DNA of 41,611 nucleotides from Planctomycetia bacterium (GCA_026401055.1 JAPLNP010000119.1:1-41611); one strand, 5' to 3'; positions 1 through 7,100 are shown, numbered from the stretch's first letter. A program made the numbers and translations. Notes: generated by a model not told the origin, from the letters alone.

Positions 1-74
1 CTGCGCTCACTACGCTCCGCAACGCCCCCCAACAGCAACCCTAGAATCCACCTTAAACACTCCGCTTTTCTGTC

Positions 75-893
75 TTGACAACCCCGACCACCTCATTCCC
101 TTCGGGCCTTTCTTCGGGCGCTGACGATCGACTTTCTCAGATCATGAACGCCAAAAGGACCTACGCCGACAAAATTGTCAAGAATCTCCGATGGCGTTTC
201 GACCTCGGTAGCCCGGGAAAAGCGTTTCCAACGGCCCCTGACTTTCTGTGGTCCGAGGATGGGAAGTCATGGACGACTGTACCACGGACGATGTACGGTC
301 ATCCAGAGGTCAGGCGTGACATCATCGCAACAGCGCTGGGCACGGAAGTTATCTCTGACATCCTTTCGGATGAACGTTCGGAACCTATTGCCCACGGACT
401 CTTTCGGGACGCATGGGCCCAGAGGCATCGAGATATCAAAGCGGCACTAACCCAAGGTGTGTCCGCTCTGGAAGTTGCGGTGAAACATTGTATCGTTCAA
501 CTCGTTCCAGATGCCGAGTACCTGATATTGGAAATGCCGTCACCTCCCGTGGTGACGCTGCTTCGCGACTACCTTCCAAGATTGCTCGCCAGCCGTCACT
601 CGGCTGTTCCGGCGATTTCGCCCTCGTACCTTAAACTTGTCTCCAATATGGTTCACCAGCGCAATCTACTGATTCACAAGGGCGAACTCACTGTTGATGG
701 TGAGAAGGTCACTGAATATCTTGAACTAATCCACGACTTACTCTATTTCCTTGATTTCGTCTCAGGCAATGAGTGGGCACTCAAGCTGACAAGCAAGGAG
801 TTCAAGGCTTGGCTGAATCAGGAACTTCCTGGGATTGACTTAGCCGATCCATTGGCAATCGCATCGAACGCTGACAGCTCGGATGCGTCCTAA
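75..893 (+). CDS. Integron cassette protein with HEPN-like C-terminal half
   Basis: Function is not established. The 272-residue product is soluble, with no signal peptide or membrane segment. Its second half is helical. A helix around residues 120-142 contains the stretch GVSALEVAVKHC, and residues 194-203 read HQRNLLIHKG. R196-N-x3-H201 matches the Rx4-6H signature of HEPN domains, which are often RNases in toxin-antitoxin or defence systems. HEPN is therefore the best guess, from the motif only. The start is uncertain: TTG at 75 gives the longest form, while ATG at 144 gives 249 residues; neither has a convincing ribosome-binding site. The gene ends 1 base before the attC-like repeat at 895, as a cassette gene should. 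It is less GC-rich than chromosomal genes to the right. No partner antitoxin is evident beside it. Confidence 0.75.
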   Translation: MTTPTTSFPSGLSSGADDRLSQIMNAKRTYADKIVKNLRWRFDLGSPGKAFPTAPDFLWSEDGKSWTTVPRTMYGHPEVRRDIIATALGTEVISDILSDERSEPIAHGLFRDAWAQRHRDIKAALTQGVSALEVAVKHCIVQLVPDAEYLILEMPSPPVVTLLRDYLPRLLASRHSAVPAISPSYLKLVSNMVHQRNLLIHKGELTVDGEKVTEYLELIHDLLYFLDFVSGNEWALKLTSKEFKAWLNQELPGIDLADPLAIASNADSSDAS

Positions 894-894
894 A

Positions 895-985
895 GGCGAA
901 CAATCGATTGCAACCGAGCGGCGGATCGGGTCGGTCCTGAAGTCAAGCCTTTTTGGCCGCCGCCGGTTGAATCGTGACGTTCTGA
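895..985 (+). repeat. attC-like site 1
   Basis: The left core AAC is at 899-901 and the right core GTTCTGA at 979-985. The left arm CGATTGCAACCG pairs with the right arm CGGTTGAATCG, leaving one G unpaired, and continues into GCGG-type inner arms. Total length of about 91 bp is within the known attC range (roughly 57-141 bp). The extra base sits in the left arm, giving the same polarity as the flanking plus-strand genes. The right core departs from the GTTRRRY consensus (CTGA after GTT), a deviation shared with site 2. Confidence 0.82.
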
Positions 986-1011
986 CAAGTGAATCCTCTA
1001 AGGCCACTCTC

Positions 1012-1461
1012 ATGGGCGCTATCAAGGACCTGGTTGACCTCGTCACGCAACTCGACGCTTCGCGGCTGGAAACACGAACTCGCGAAGCTGTTCTTCCAAT
1101 CAAGCAAGCGGCATTGGAGGTTCAACGCGAGTCGTTCCAACTTGAGCAACAACACAAGGAAGAAATGGACCGCCTTGAGGCGCGACATGCGGAAGAAATG
1201 GAAGAGCTTAAGGCCGAAAATGCGGCACTTTGCGCAAAGGTACACAGCACCCCAGAAGCAGACTTCCTCCCACGAACCGGGACGTGGCTCGAACGGTCGT
1301 CTGGCATTCATTATTGTCCTCGCTGTCGTCAAGATGGTAAATGGTCCCCAATGCAGACCCATGAACATGGGTGGACATGTCCGTCATGCGAGAAGTTCGT
1401 CCCAAATCCGGAGAATCCCCTTCCCAAAAGACCTCCTCGACAAACGAAACCAGATTGGTAG
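1012..1461 (+). CDS. Integron cassette protein: coiled coil plus four-cysteine zinc ribbon
   Basis: The predicted product is 149 residues. Residues 1-45 look helical. Residues about 45-78 are a highly charged heptad-like coiled coil (repeated E, K, R, M and L with the unit EEMDRLEARHAEEMEEL). The C-terminal third has two CxxC knuckles, CPRC at 102-105 and CPSC at 123-126, spaced like a zinc ribbon. The tail is Pro/Lys-rich. The coiled coil suggests oligomerisation and the ribbon suggests nucleic-acid or protein binding; no enzyme function is indicated. An in-frame upstream start at 883 exists, but it would place the N-terminus across the attC crossover at 979/980. The ATG at 1012 is therefore chosen, with a weak AAGG 9 bases upstream. 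The stop is 9 bases before attC-like site 2. Confidence 0.75.
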   Translation: MGAIKDLVDLVTQLDASRLETRTREAVLPIKQAALEVQRESFQLEQQHKEEMDRLEARHAEEMEELKAENAALCAKVHSTPEADFLPRTGTWLERSSGIHYCPRCRQDGKWSPMQTHEHGWTCPSCEKFVPNPENPLPKRPPRQTKPDW

Positions 1462-1470
1462 CCCAAACGG

Positions 1471-1560
1471 TCAGAACCATCGGATGCACGCGAGGCGGGC
1501 TTGCGCGCGAATTCAAGCGGACAATCACGCGTCCCGCCCGCGTGATCCGTAACGTTCTGC
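1471..1560 (+). repeat. attC-like site 2
   Basis: The best of the four sites. The left core TCAGAAC (1471-1477) and right core GTTCTGC (1554-1560) are nearly complementary. The inner left arm CGGATGCACGCGAGGCGGG pairs with CCCGCCCGCGTGATCCG except for an unpaired G (within GGATGCA) and an unpaired A. These extrahelical bases on one arm are the hallmark that sets attC polarity and strand choice for the integrase. The length is 90 bp. Confidence 0.88.
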
Positions 1561-1579
1561 TAACACGAAAGGACACAAC

Positions 1580-1831
1580 ATGTCGAGTTTTCAACCCATC
1601 CGAGATCCCCGCCCGTGGGACGACGATCGATTCCCGATGTGCTTCATGGAATCTGGCAACAACACAACCGTACTGCTGACTGGCGGAAGAATAATCGGGT
1701 CCGAAGACGCTATTACTTCTGCCTATGAATCATCAACATCGCTCAAAGACTTCATTGACAAATGCCGTCAAGCTGGACTCAAGGTTCAGACCAGTGAATT
1801 GTTTGAGTTCGAACTTGATTCTCATTCGTGA
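1580..1831 (+). CDS. Small integron cassette protein, 83 aa, unknown function
   Basis: I do not recognise this protein. It is 83 residues, soluble and acidic, with no signal peptide or cysteine motif. The N-terminus is rich in Pro, Asp and Arg; a central VLLTGGRIIGS strand-turn-strand is followed by a helical stretch (residues about 44-68). The ATG lies 26 bases after the crossover point of attC-like site 2 and has an AAAGGA ribosome-binding site about 7 bases upstream, which fixes the start. It occupies only the first half of its cassette; about 190 bases follow before the next attC. Small orphan proteins of this size are typical cassette cargo. Confidence 0.65.
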   Translation: MSSFQPIRDPRPWDDDRFPMCFMESGNNTTVLLTGGRIIGSEDAITSAYESSTSLKDFIDKCRQAGLKVQTSELFEFELDSHS

Positions 1832-2009
1832 ATGAAATTCGGTCAATCGCTGTCGACTTACCGGCGTCTTTCCTTTTGTCGATCAGTTCCTGGATGCCAC
1901 GCAATAGCAGTTCGATAGCTCTCCAAGCATTATCCGAACACATCGTTTGCATGGTATTGGGACCTCGATTGGTTAGCAGCTTCGGCTTCTCGCTTGTGGA
2001 CGTATCCAT
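1779..2009 (-). CDS. Possible antisense small protein inside cassette 3
   Basis: A 76-codon reading frame runs on the minus strand through the otherwise empty half of the cassette. It overlaps the 3' end of the 83-aa gene by about 50 bases. A GAGG lies about 8 bases before its ATG. The product would be polar and helical (middle segment around AWRAIELLLRGIQELIDKRK). Reverse-oriented genes do occur in cassettes, where they are often self-promoted, but nothing here proves expression. A competing plus-strand frame starts with GTG at 1828 overlapping the upstream stop. Low confidence. Confidence 0.25.
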   Translation of the reverse strand: MDTSTSEKPKLLTNRGPNTMQTMCSDNAWRAIELLLRGIQELIDKRKDAGKSTAIDRISFTNENQVRTQTIHWSEP

Positions 2010-2019
2010 TCAAAACCTC

Positions 2020-2109
2020 GCAGAACAATCGGATGCACGGGAGCGGCGGTCGCCGTGCTGGATTGTGGTAAGGTCACGGGCCGCCGCCCCTTGATCCGTA
2101 ACGTTAACT
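2020..2109 (+). repeat. attC-like site 3
   Basis: The left core GCAGAAC is at 2020-2026 and the right core GTTAACT at 2103-2109. The left arm CGGATGCACGGGAGCGGC pairs with GCCGCCCCTTGATCCG, again with an unpaired G in GGATGCA. Site length is 90 bp, identical to site 2, and the two share the outer motifs ATCGGATGCACG and TGATCCGTAACGTT. They are members of one repeat family with divergent centres. Confidence 0.86.
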
Positions 2110-2119
2110 GGCAAAACCC

Positions 2120-3046
2120 ATGTCACCCGCAACTATCCGAGCAGTCGCGAACGATAAATTCATCGGGTTCAGCATTCGTGGCAAAAAATACGACGAAATC
2201 CAACGGAAGAAGGCGCGTCTGACACGCATAACGTCATCGCAAGAAGACGTAGCGCTTCCCGATTTGCCTTCATCATCGCACCCGCTGTATGACTCAATTC
2301 TCACGCTCCGTGTCGCTAACGACAAACTCGATGAGCTGCGCCGGGACATCGACGGTGTCATCAAATCTGATCTCAACACTATCCGGTTTGAGGATGAGCC
2401 GGGTGGCACGCACAAGCTCATACGCCTCGTCGTCGGCCAGCCTCCCAACCCAAAGTGGGATGTTGAGATTGGCCAGCTTACCGTTTCGCTTAGATCTGTT
2501 CTTGACATCGCCATTACCAAGCTGTCCAGACGGCGACCTGGCAGGCCGAGGAAGCCCCAGTTTCCGATCTTTGTCTATCGAACGTACCGACGACGAAGGT
2601 CCACTTTTGCCAACGGCGGAGCCCGAAGTATTGCCCACCTGCGATCTGGCGATCAAGCAATCATCGAGAGGGCGCAACCATATCATGCTGGGAATCTCCG
2701 TTGGCGTCACCCGCTTTGGATTCTTCACGAGTTGAGCAACACTGCCAAGCACAATGCCCGTACCGAAGCCTCCATGTCGATTGGGGGCTCGACTTATTTG
2801 TTCCCGACCATTCCATTCTGTTACACCAGCGGCATGGAACTCCGGGCAGGCGTTCCGTTTGAAGACGGCGCAATACTCGGCCGCGTTGGTCGCGAAGTGA
2901 ATGTGAAACCACACCACGCCGTCTCGATACGCTTTGTAAAAGGGTGCCCCGCTGCGGGTGATGAAACGATCGACACCCTCACGAGCATTGAAGAACAGGT
3001 CCGAAAGATAGTCACAGAGTTCCTGGTGCTTCATCCGCCCAGATGA
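2120..3046 (+). CDS. Integron cassette protein, 308 aa, conserved-looking but uncharacterised
   Basis: No named function can be assigned. It is a soluble protein. Residues 63-82 are a charged helix; RSVLD (125-129), QFPIF (147-151), QPYH (186-189) and HPLWILHELSNTAKH (197-211) are the most motif-like parts. I recall the arrangement R-S-x-L-D, FPIF, QPYH, H-x-L-x-N-x-x-K-H from uncharacterised bacterial proteins, but cannot name a family. Residues 136-162 are unusually Arg-rich. The ATG is 16 bases after the crossover of attC-like site 3 and has no clear ribosome-binding site, so it may be translated from an external or leaderless-like start. The stop lies 6 bases before attC-like site 4. A long open frame on the opposite strand is judged a shadow. 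Confidence 0.72.
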   Translation: MSPATIRAVANDKFIGFSIRGKKYDEIQRKKARLTRITSSQEDVALPDLPSSSHPLYDSILTLRVANDKLDELRRDIDGVIKSDLNTIRFEDEPGGTHKLIRLVVGQPPNPKWDVEIGQLTVSLRSVLDIAITKLSRRRPGRPRKPQFPIFVYRTYRRRRSTFANGGARSIAHLRSGDQAIIERAQPYHAGNLRWRHPLWILHELSNTAKHNARTEASMSIGGSTYLFPTIPFCYTSGMELRAGVPFEDGAILGRVGREVNVKPHHAVSIRFVKGCPAAGDETIDTLTSIEEQVRKIVTEFLVLHPPR

Positions 3047-3052
3047 AAAGCC

Positions 3053-3183
3053 AGTTAACAAATCGGTGAACCGGAGTCGATTCGATTTCCGGCGATTCAA
3101 GCCGGAATCCTTCGGCAACGGTTCTTGGGAATTCAACGGTTTATTCTGTTGGTCCATCGGCCCGGTTACCTTTAACGTTAGAC
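3053..3183 (+). repeat. attC-like site 4 (long, 131 bp)
   Basis: The left core AGTTAAC (3053-3059) and right core GTTAGAC (3177-3183) fit the RYYYAAC/GTTRRRY scheme; the right core is a perfect match. The left arm CGGTGAACCGG pairs with CCGGTTACC with an unpaired G, as in sites 1-3. The centre contains further short self-complementary segments (for example GATTTCCGGCGATTC and TTGAATTCCC-like parts). At 131 bp it is near the upper limit of known attC lengths and is unlike the 90-bp family of sites 2 and 3, so this cassette probably came from a different source. Confidence 0.75.
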
Positions 3184-3715
3184 CGCCAAGGGAATTTCGT
3201 GCCACTCTTCCGAACCAGAATTGCGCCAGCCGTTGCGCTTGAAAAGGTCTTCGCTGCGGTGACGGATCATCCGGTGCCGACGGCGATTATCGGCGTTCCA
3301 AACGAGCGGGTGGTACGCGAACAGACGCAAACCAGCGCATTGAGGGTTTGCCGCTCCAGCAGCCCATCCACGGTCCCGCTAACCCGGGTGGTTCCACGGT
3401 TGGGGCGGCGTGGCAAGCTGGTGCATTGGTTGCGATGATCGAGTATTCCTCCATGCAGGCGTGTCGCGTGTGCAAACGCCAGTTGAGACGTTTCCGTCTC
3501 ATGTGGTATTGGCATATGCCCCAGTCGCGGGGACTTGTGCAAACGCGCGGGGCACAGTAAGGTGACGGGTTGAATGTCCGCGGTCCGGGAGCGGTCTTGG
3601 ACTCGCGGCGACTGCTGCTTGCTGGGGAAGGACGCCCTTCGCTCGCCACGGAACGGAGCGACCCCGCCTGGGCTTACCCCCGGTTATTTGCTGTCACCCT
3701 CGAGTCACTGTTGCC
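3184..3715. other. Gene-poor stretch after the cassette array
   Basis: No convincing gene is seen. It holds the inverted repeat GCAAACC/GGTTTGC (about 3328-3352), the perfect hairpin TGAGACG-TTTC-CGTCTCA (about 3484-3501), a direct repeat TGTGCAAACGC (about 3468 and 3538), and several short overlapping open frames with no family resemblance. On the minus strand a frame of roughly 65 codons ends with TAA inside the right core of attC-like site 4; it may be the remnant of a gene. A further attC with clear arms was not found. Confidence 0.5.
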
Positions 3716-4723
3716 ATGATTGTCGCTTTATGTTGGTTCTTGTTGGGACTCGTCACGCTGGTCGTGCTGGCGCAGATTGTGGGTTGGTTGGTCTACGTGC
3801 CCGTGGTTGCCCGGCTCATCGGCGAGACGCCATGGTTGCCGGCCGAGTGGCGGGAGCCGCTTGGCGAGGGGGAGGACGTCGAGTTGTTCACGGACGACGG
3901 GGTTCGATTGTCGGGCACGTACCTGGGGACGACCGGCGCGCGCCGCAAGGGCGTGATCGCGTTTTGTCATGAACTGAACGGGGACCGTTGGGCCTCGATT
4001 CCTTATACGGAGGATTTGCGCCGGCGCGGCTACGACATCTTCACGTTCGACTTCCGCAATCACGGCGCCAGCCAGCGGACGCCCGCCTACGAGCCGATGC
4101 CCTGGGTGACCGAGTACGACGTGAGCGACGTTCGCGCGGTGATCGACTATCTCTGCGACCGCCCGGACGCCGAGCCGGGGGGAATCGGACTGCTCGGCGT
4201 GAGCAAGGGCGGCACGGTGGCGTTGTGCGCGACGGCCGCCGATCCGCGGGTGCGGACGCTGGTTCTCGACGGGGCGTGCCCGACCGAGCGGATGCAACTG
4301 CACTACCTTCGCCGGTTCTCGAAAATCTTCGCCCGGTTCTCGTGGCTGATCACGCGATTGCCCGACCCGGCGCTACGGACGACCTGCGCCTTGGCTCGAG
4401 GCGTCGTCGGCCGCCGGCGCCACTGCCGCTTCGTCGGAGTGGATCGGTCCGCGCGGCGGATCCGGCAGCCGGTCCTGATGATCCACGGCCGGCGCGACGG
4501 CCATATTCCCTTGGAAGTGATTCGGGCGTTGCGCGACAGCATGCCGTGCCGGCCGAAACTCTGGGTGACGCCCCGGGCGAAGCACAACGAATCGATCACG
4601 CTGGAGCGGCTCGAGTATCACTGGCGGATCGGGCGATTCTTCGACCGCCACCTGGCCGCCCCCGCCAAACCCGATGCCGACGCCGCGCCGACGTCGCCGC
4701 TGCCGTCGGAATCGTGCGTTTGA
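3716..4723 (+). CDS. Membrane-anchored alpha/beta hydrolase
   Basis: A serine hydrolase of the alpha/beta-hydrolase fold, probably an esterase, lipase or acyl-hydrolase of unknown substrate. Residues 1-33 are a hydrophobic N-terminal membrane anchor without a clear cleavage site. The core follows: the strand-loop GVIAFCHELNG (79-89), where the HG oxyanion region is expected; the nucleophile elbow GVSKGG with Ser163; the acid in IHGRRDG (Asp261); and His290 in the segment RAKHN. Length (335 aa) is normal for the family plus an anchor. The C-terminal 20 residues are Ala/Pro-rich and probably disordered. The ATG at 3716 starts the anchor directly; no strong ribosome-binding site precedes it. It stands alone on its strand, between the cassette region and a convergent acyltransferase-like gene. 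Confidence 0.85.
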   Translation: MIVALCWFLLGLVTLVVLAQIVGWLVYVPVVARLIGETPWLPAEWREPLGEGEDVELFTDDGVRLSGTYLGTTGARRKGVIAFCHELNGDRWASIPYTEDLRRRGYDIFTFDFRNHGASQRTPAYEPMPWVTEYDVSDVRAVIDYLCDRPDAEPGGIGLLGVSKGGTVALCATAADPRVRTLVLDGACPTERMQLHYLRRFSKIFARFSWLITRLPDPALRTTCALARGVVGRRRHCRFVGVDRSARRIRQPVLMIHGRRDGHIPLEVIRALRDSMPCRPKLWVTPRAKHNESITLERLEYHWRIGRFFDRHLAAPAKPDADAAPTSPLPSESCV

Positions 4724-4736
4724 CGAACAACGCGGG

Positions 4737-4801
4737 GTGCCACTGGCTGCTTGTCAGCCCGTGCGATGCGTTGGCACTGCTGGGCAAGCCAGCAGTGGCA
4801 C
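4737..4801. repeat. Palindromic intergenic repeat (GTGCCACTGG type)
   Basis: GTGCCACTGGCTGCTTG faces CAAGCCAGCAGTGGCAC with a 31-base centre, an imperfect hairpin between two convergent genes. The related word GGTGCCAGTGGCAGC recurs after the transporter gene near 37680, and a GTGGCACTGGCGGTGCC variant occurs near 35260. It is a dispersed repeat family that could also act as a bidirectional terminator here; it lacks a T-tract. Confidence 0.6.
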
Positions 4802-4819
4802 TCGACGCACACGCGCCGA

Positions 4820-6196
4820 CTACGAGTCCGCTTCTTGCGACGTTTGCACGAGTCGGTCGACGTAGGCGGCCAGCAGCCCCTCGGCGTGTTCGGGCGCGAA
4901 CCGGCGCGGGTCGCAGCGAAGGCTGACGGTCGTCTCTCCGGCGCAGCGAGAGATCATCACCGCCGCGGACGTCTTGGGCCGGATCGGCGGCGCGCCGGTG
5001 ATCCCTTCCAGCACCAGGTTGCCCGCCATCAACCGGCCCGATCGCCTCGGAAACGTCGCCGTGAACCATCGCGCGGCGTCGCCGACGTTCGACAGCACGG
5101 CGGTGGCGACGCAGCGATCTGAGACCAGTAGCCGCGGCATTCCGCCGCAAAGCCGCTGGGCCCATTCGATCACGTGAATGAATCGCAGTCCCCGCCGCGT
5201 GCGCTTGACGTGGAGCGTCTCGCGGCGGATGCCGTCCAGGAGCCGCCGGGCGTCGTCGCAGGCGCCGGCTCGCCGCGACAGGAAGCTCATGCCGACCACG
5301 TTGGCGGCCGGCGTGGCCCGCTCGCCGACAACGCGCAGGTTCGCCGGCATCAAGACCCGAAGCCACGCGCGTCGCGACCCTCTTCCCCACCGCGCGTTCC
5401 ACGCGGCGATCGTGAGGAACATGTCTCGCAGCAACAGATCGTTCACGGTGGCGCCGCGCCGTCGGGCGACCTCGCGAAGCCGCCCGGACACCTCCTCGCT
5501 CAACTCGCGCCGGCACATGCCCGAAAACGGCTCGGGACGCGACGAAAGCGGCGCGGCCGCCGGGGGCGCCGCCAAGGGCGTCGGGCGCTGGTAACTGAAG
5601 CGAGCCGCGTGACTGAGCGTGCCGAAAAGCCGCGCCAGGCGTCTTCTCCACGGGACTCGCCCACGCCCCAAATCGCCGCGAGCGCGGAGGCGCTCGATCG
5701 CCGACGGTTTCAGCGCGGGAAGGTCGTCGCCCTCGGCGACGCGCATGGCATAGCAGGCCAAAACGTCGCCGAGAAACACCAGACCTCCGATGCCGTCGCA
5801 ACACGCGTGATGGAACTGTCCGGTCACCTCGGCCCTGCCGTCGCCCTGGCGGACCCAAAGACGCAATCCCGGCTCGCGCGCCAGATCGATGGCCTCGCCT
5901 CGCGGGCAGCGAAGCGGCGCGGCGAGGCCGCCCCAGTCCAGCGGCGGTCGCCGCGCGCCGGAGGAGACCCAACGGGGCCGCCGCCGCGAGGAGCCCTCGA
6001 CCAGCGCGACGAGCAACGGATGCCGCGCGAGGGCCTCGTCGACGCCCGCCTCGAATGCCTCGCGATCGACCGTGCCCGCCAACCGCAGCGTCAGCGTGAA
6101 CGTCATCGGATACTCCGGACGATCGTCGGCCAACATGTATCGCTCGAAGGCGACCAGCGGCAAGGGAAAGATCGAGGCGGTCTTCGAGTCGGACAT
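4820..6196 (-). CDS. Condensation-domain-like / wax-ester-synthase-like acyltransferase
   Basis: The protein (458 aa) resembles the chloramphenicol-acetyltransferase-like superfamily that includes NRPS condensation domains, PapA-type and WS/DGAT acyltransferases. Evidence: the catalytic motif HHACCDG at residues 129-135 (HHxxxDG), and an N-terminal half starting with PLPLVAFERYMLADD and GTVDREAFEAGVDEALARHP, the usual substrate-site opening of such proteins. A DG and later SNVGD-like segment sits in the second half. No carrier-protein, adenylation or other NRPS domain adjoins, so a stand-alone acyl transfer to an alcohol or amine is more likely than peptide synthesis. Acyl donor and acceptor are unknown. 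It is divergent from the 6523 gene with about 325 bp between them, and convergent with the hydrolase. Confidence 0.75.
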   Translation of the reverse strand: MSDSKTASIFPLPLVAFERYMLADDRPEYPMTFTLTLRLAGTVDREAFEAGVDEALARHPLLVALVEGSSRRRPRWVSSGARRPPLDWGGLAAPLRCPRGEAIDLAREPGLRLWVRQGDGRAEVTGQFHHACCDGIGGLVFLGDVLACYAMRVAEGDDLPALKPSAIERLRARGDLGRGRVPWRRRLARLFGTLSHAARFSYQRPTPLAAPPAAAPLSSRPEPFSGMCRRELSEEVSGRLREVARRRGATVNDLLLRDMFLTIAAWNARWGRGSRRAWLRVLMPANLRVVGERATPAANVVGMSFLSRRAGACDDARRLLDGIRRETLHVKRTRRGLRFIHVIEWAQRLCGGMPRLLVSDRCVATAVLSNVGDAARWFTATFPRRSGRLMAGNLVLEGITGAPPIRPKTSAAVMISRCAGETTVSLRCDPRRFAPEHAEGLLAAYVDRLVQTSQEADS

Positions 6197-6522
6197 GACG
6201 TCACGCGCCCGGGGGGTGATCGGTTCACCACCATGATAGCCGCGAAGCGGGAGCCACGCAAACCCGAGTGCGACGCCGGGTGTCCATCGGGCGGCGTGAG
6301 AATGCGGCGGCTGGGGCGACTTTGGCGGTCGCGCCGAGCGGGCCAGTCCGTCCGGCGCGGTCGTAGCGGTCCATCCGCCTCCGCGCGCGAGTTGCGGGCG
6401 ACTGGAGTAAAAATAATGCTTCCCAGAAATGGAGATCCTTGTTAGAGTCGAGGTTAAGGCAGGCGCGATTGATGGGCAGGGATGGTTGCATCTGGGTTGT
6501 TCGATCGAAGGGTACCGGGCAC

Positions 6523-7089
6523 ATGGTCGATTCTCGCCGTTCCCGCGATGGGGAAGTGGAAGAACTGATGCTCAACGCCGAGCTGCGCAACGAGCTCGAG
6601 CCGTTCTACGACGAGTCGATCAGCCGGATCGACGTCCGGCACTGGCCCTTGGCCCTCGAGAACGAATTCCTCGCCTCGATGTTGGCCTGGGAGCAGGCCC
6701 CGGTGCTGCCGATCTACCGTTGGTTCGAGCCGGAATTGCGGCCGCCCCGGCCGGGCGTGCTCAACGACGAGTGCCTGCACGAGATCCTCTGGGACGTGAT
6801 CCAGAAGCTTTACGAGAAGCGGATCGTGCTGGACTTCACCGATCATCTCAGCGATCGCGAGCTCTACTGTCTGATCTACCGCGACATCCTGCCCTCGCGC
6901 GAGAAGAAGATCGAGTCCGCCCGAAACTATCTCCACTGGGACTGCGCCGGCGCCAGCGGCGATCCGGAGGTCTGGCTTCGCTACTACGCGACGGAAGAGG
7001 AGCGCGACGCCTGGGCCGAGACGTACCACTTGGCGCTGCCCGAGTCCAGCGAGCCCCCGTTCCCCCGCCAACTGCCGCGCGAACTGTAA
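6523..7089 (+). CDS. Conserved-looking hypothetical protein, 188 aa
   Basis: No function recognised. The protein is soluble, acidic and aromatic-rich. It has several Trp- and Tyr-rich helical stretches (for example DVRHWPLALENEFLAS, DECLHEILWDVIQKLYEKR, DRELYCLIYRDILP, NYLHWDC) but no catalytic signature or membrane segment. The same frame is open back to a TTG at 6439, but the residues before the ATG at 6523 look non-coding; an ATG at 6568 (MLNAELRNEL) is also possible. Strong third-position G/C supports coding. The gene converges on the ankyrin gene, with an 11-base gap. Confidence 0.7.
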   Translation: MVDSRRSRDGEVEELMLNAELRNELEPFYDESISRIDVRHWPLALENEFLASMLAWEQAPVLPIYRWFEPELRPPRPGVLNDECLHEILWDVIQKLYEKRIVLDFTDHLSDRELYCLIYRDILPSREKKIESARNYLHWDCAGASGDPEVWLRYYATEEERDAWAETYHLALPESSEPPFPRQLPREL

Positions 7090-7100
7090 ACCGAGCCGCC

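Larger units (their letters stand above)
1..3183 (+). mobile_element. Integron gene-cassette array (distal part; integrase not in window)
   Basis: Four plus-strand genes are each followed by an imperfect inverted repeat with integron attC architecture. An AAC core lies just after the gene, followed by a left arm with one unpaired G, a variable centre, a complementary right arm, and a GTT core just before the next gene. Taking the crossover after the G of each GTT core, the cassettes are: up to 979, 980-1554, 1555-2103 and 2104-3177. The genes are less GC-rich than the rest of the window and share no obvious function, as expected for cassette cargo. No intI or attI is visible. The unpaired base in the left arm gives left-to-right polarity, so an integrase, if any, would lie left of base 1. 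The left boundary of the first cassette is not seen. It could be part of a complete integron or a cluster of attC sites lacking an integrase. Confidence 0.85.

Noticed and set aside
1-74. attI or attC in the first 74 bases
   Set aside because: No GTT core or pairing arms are visible; the left boundary of the first cassette is outside the window.
883-1011. Upstream start of the cassette 2 gene
   Set aside because: It would run through the attC crossover, so the protein would differ for every cassette order; the downstream ATG is inside the cassette.
2294-3205. 303-codon minus-strand frame over cassette 4
   Set aside because: It crosses the attC site and has no ribosome-binding site; the plus-strand gene ends exactly before the attC as cassette genes do.
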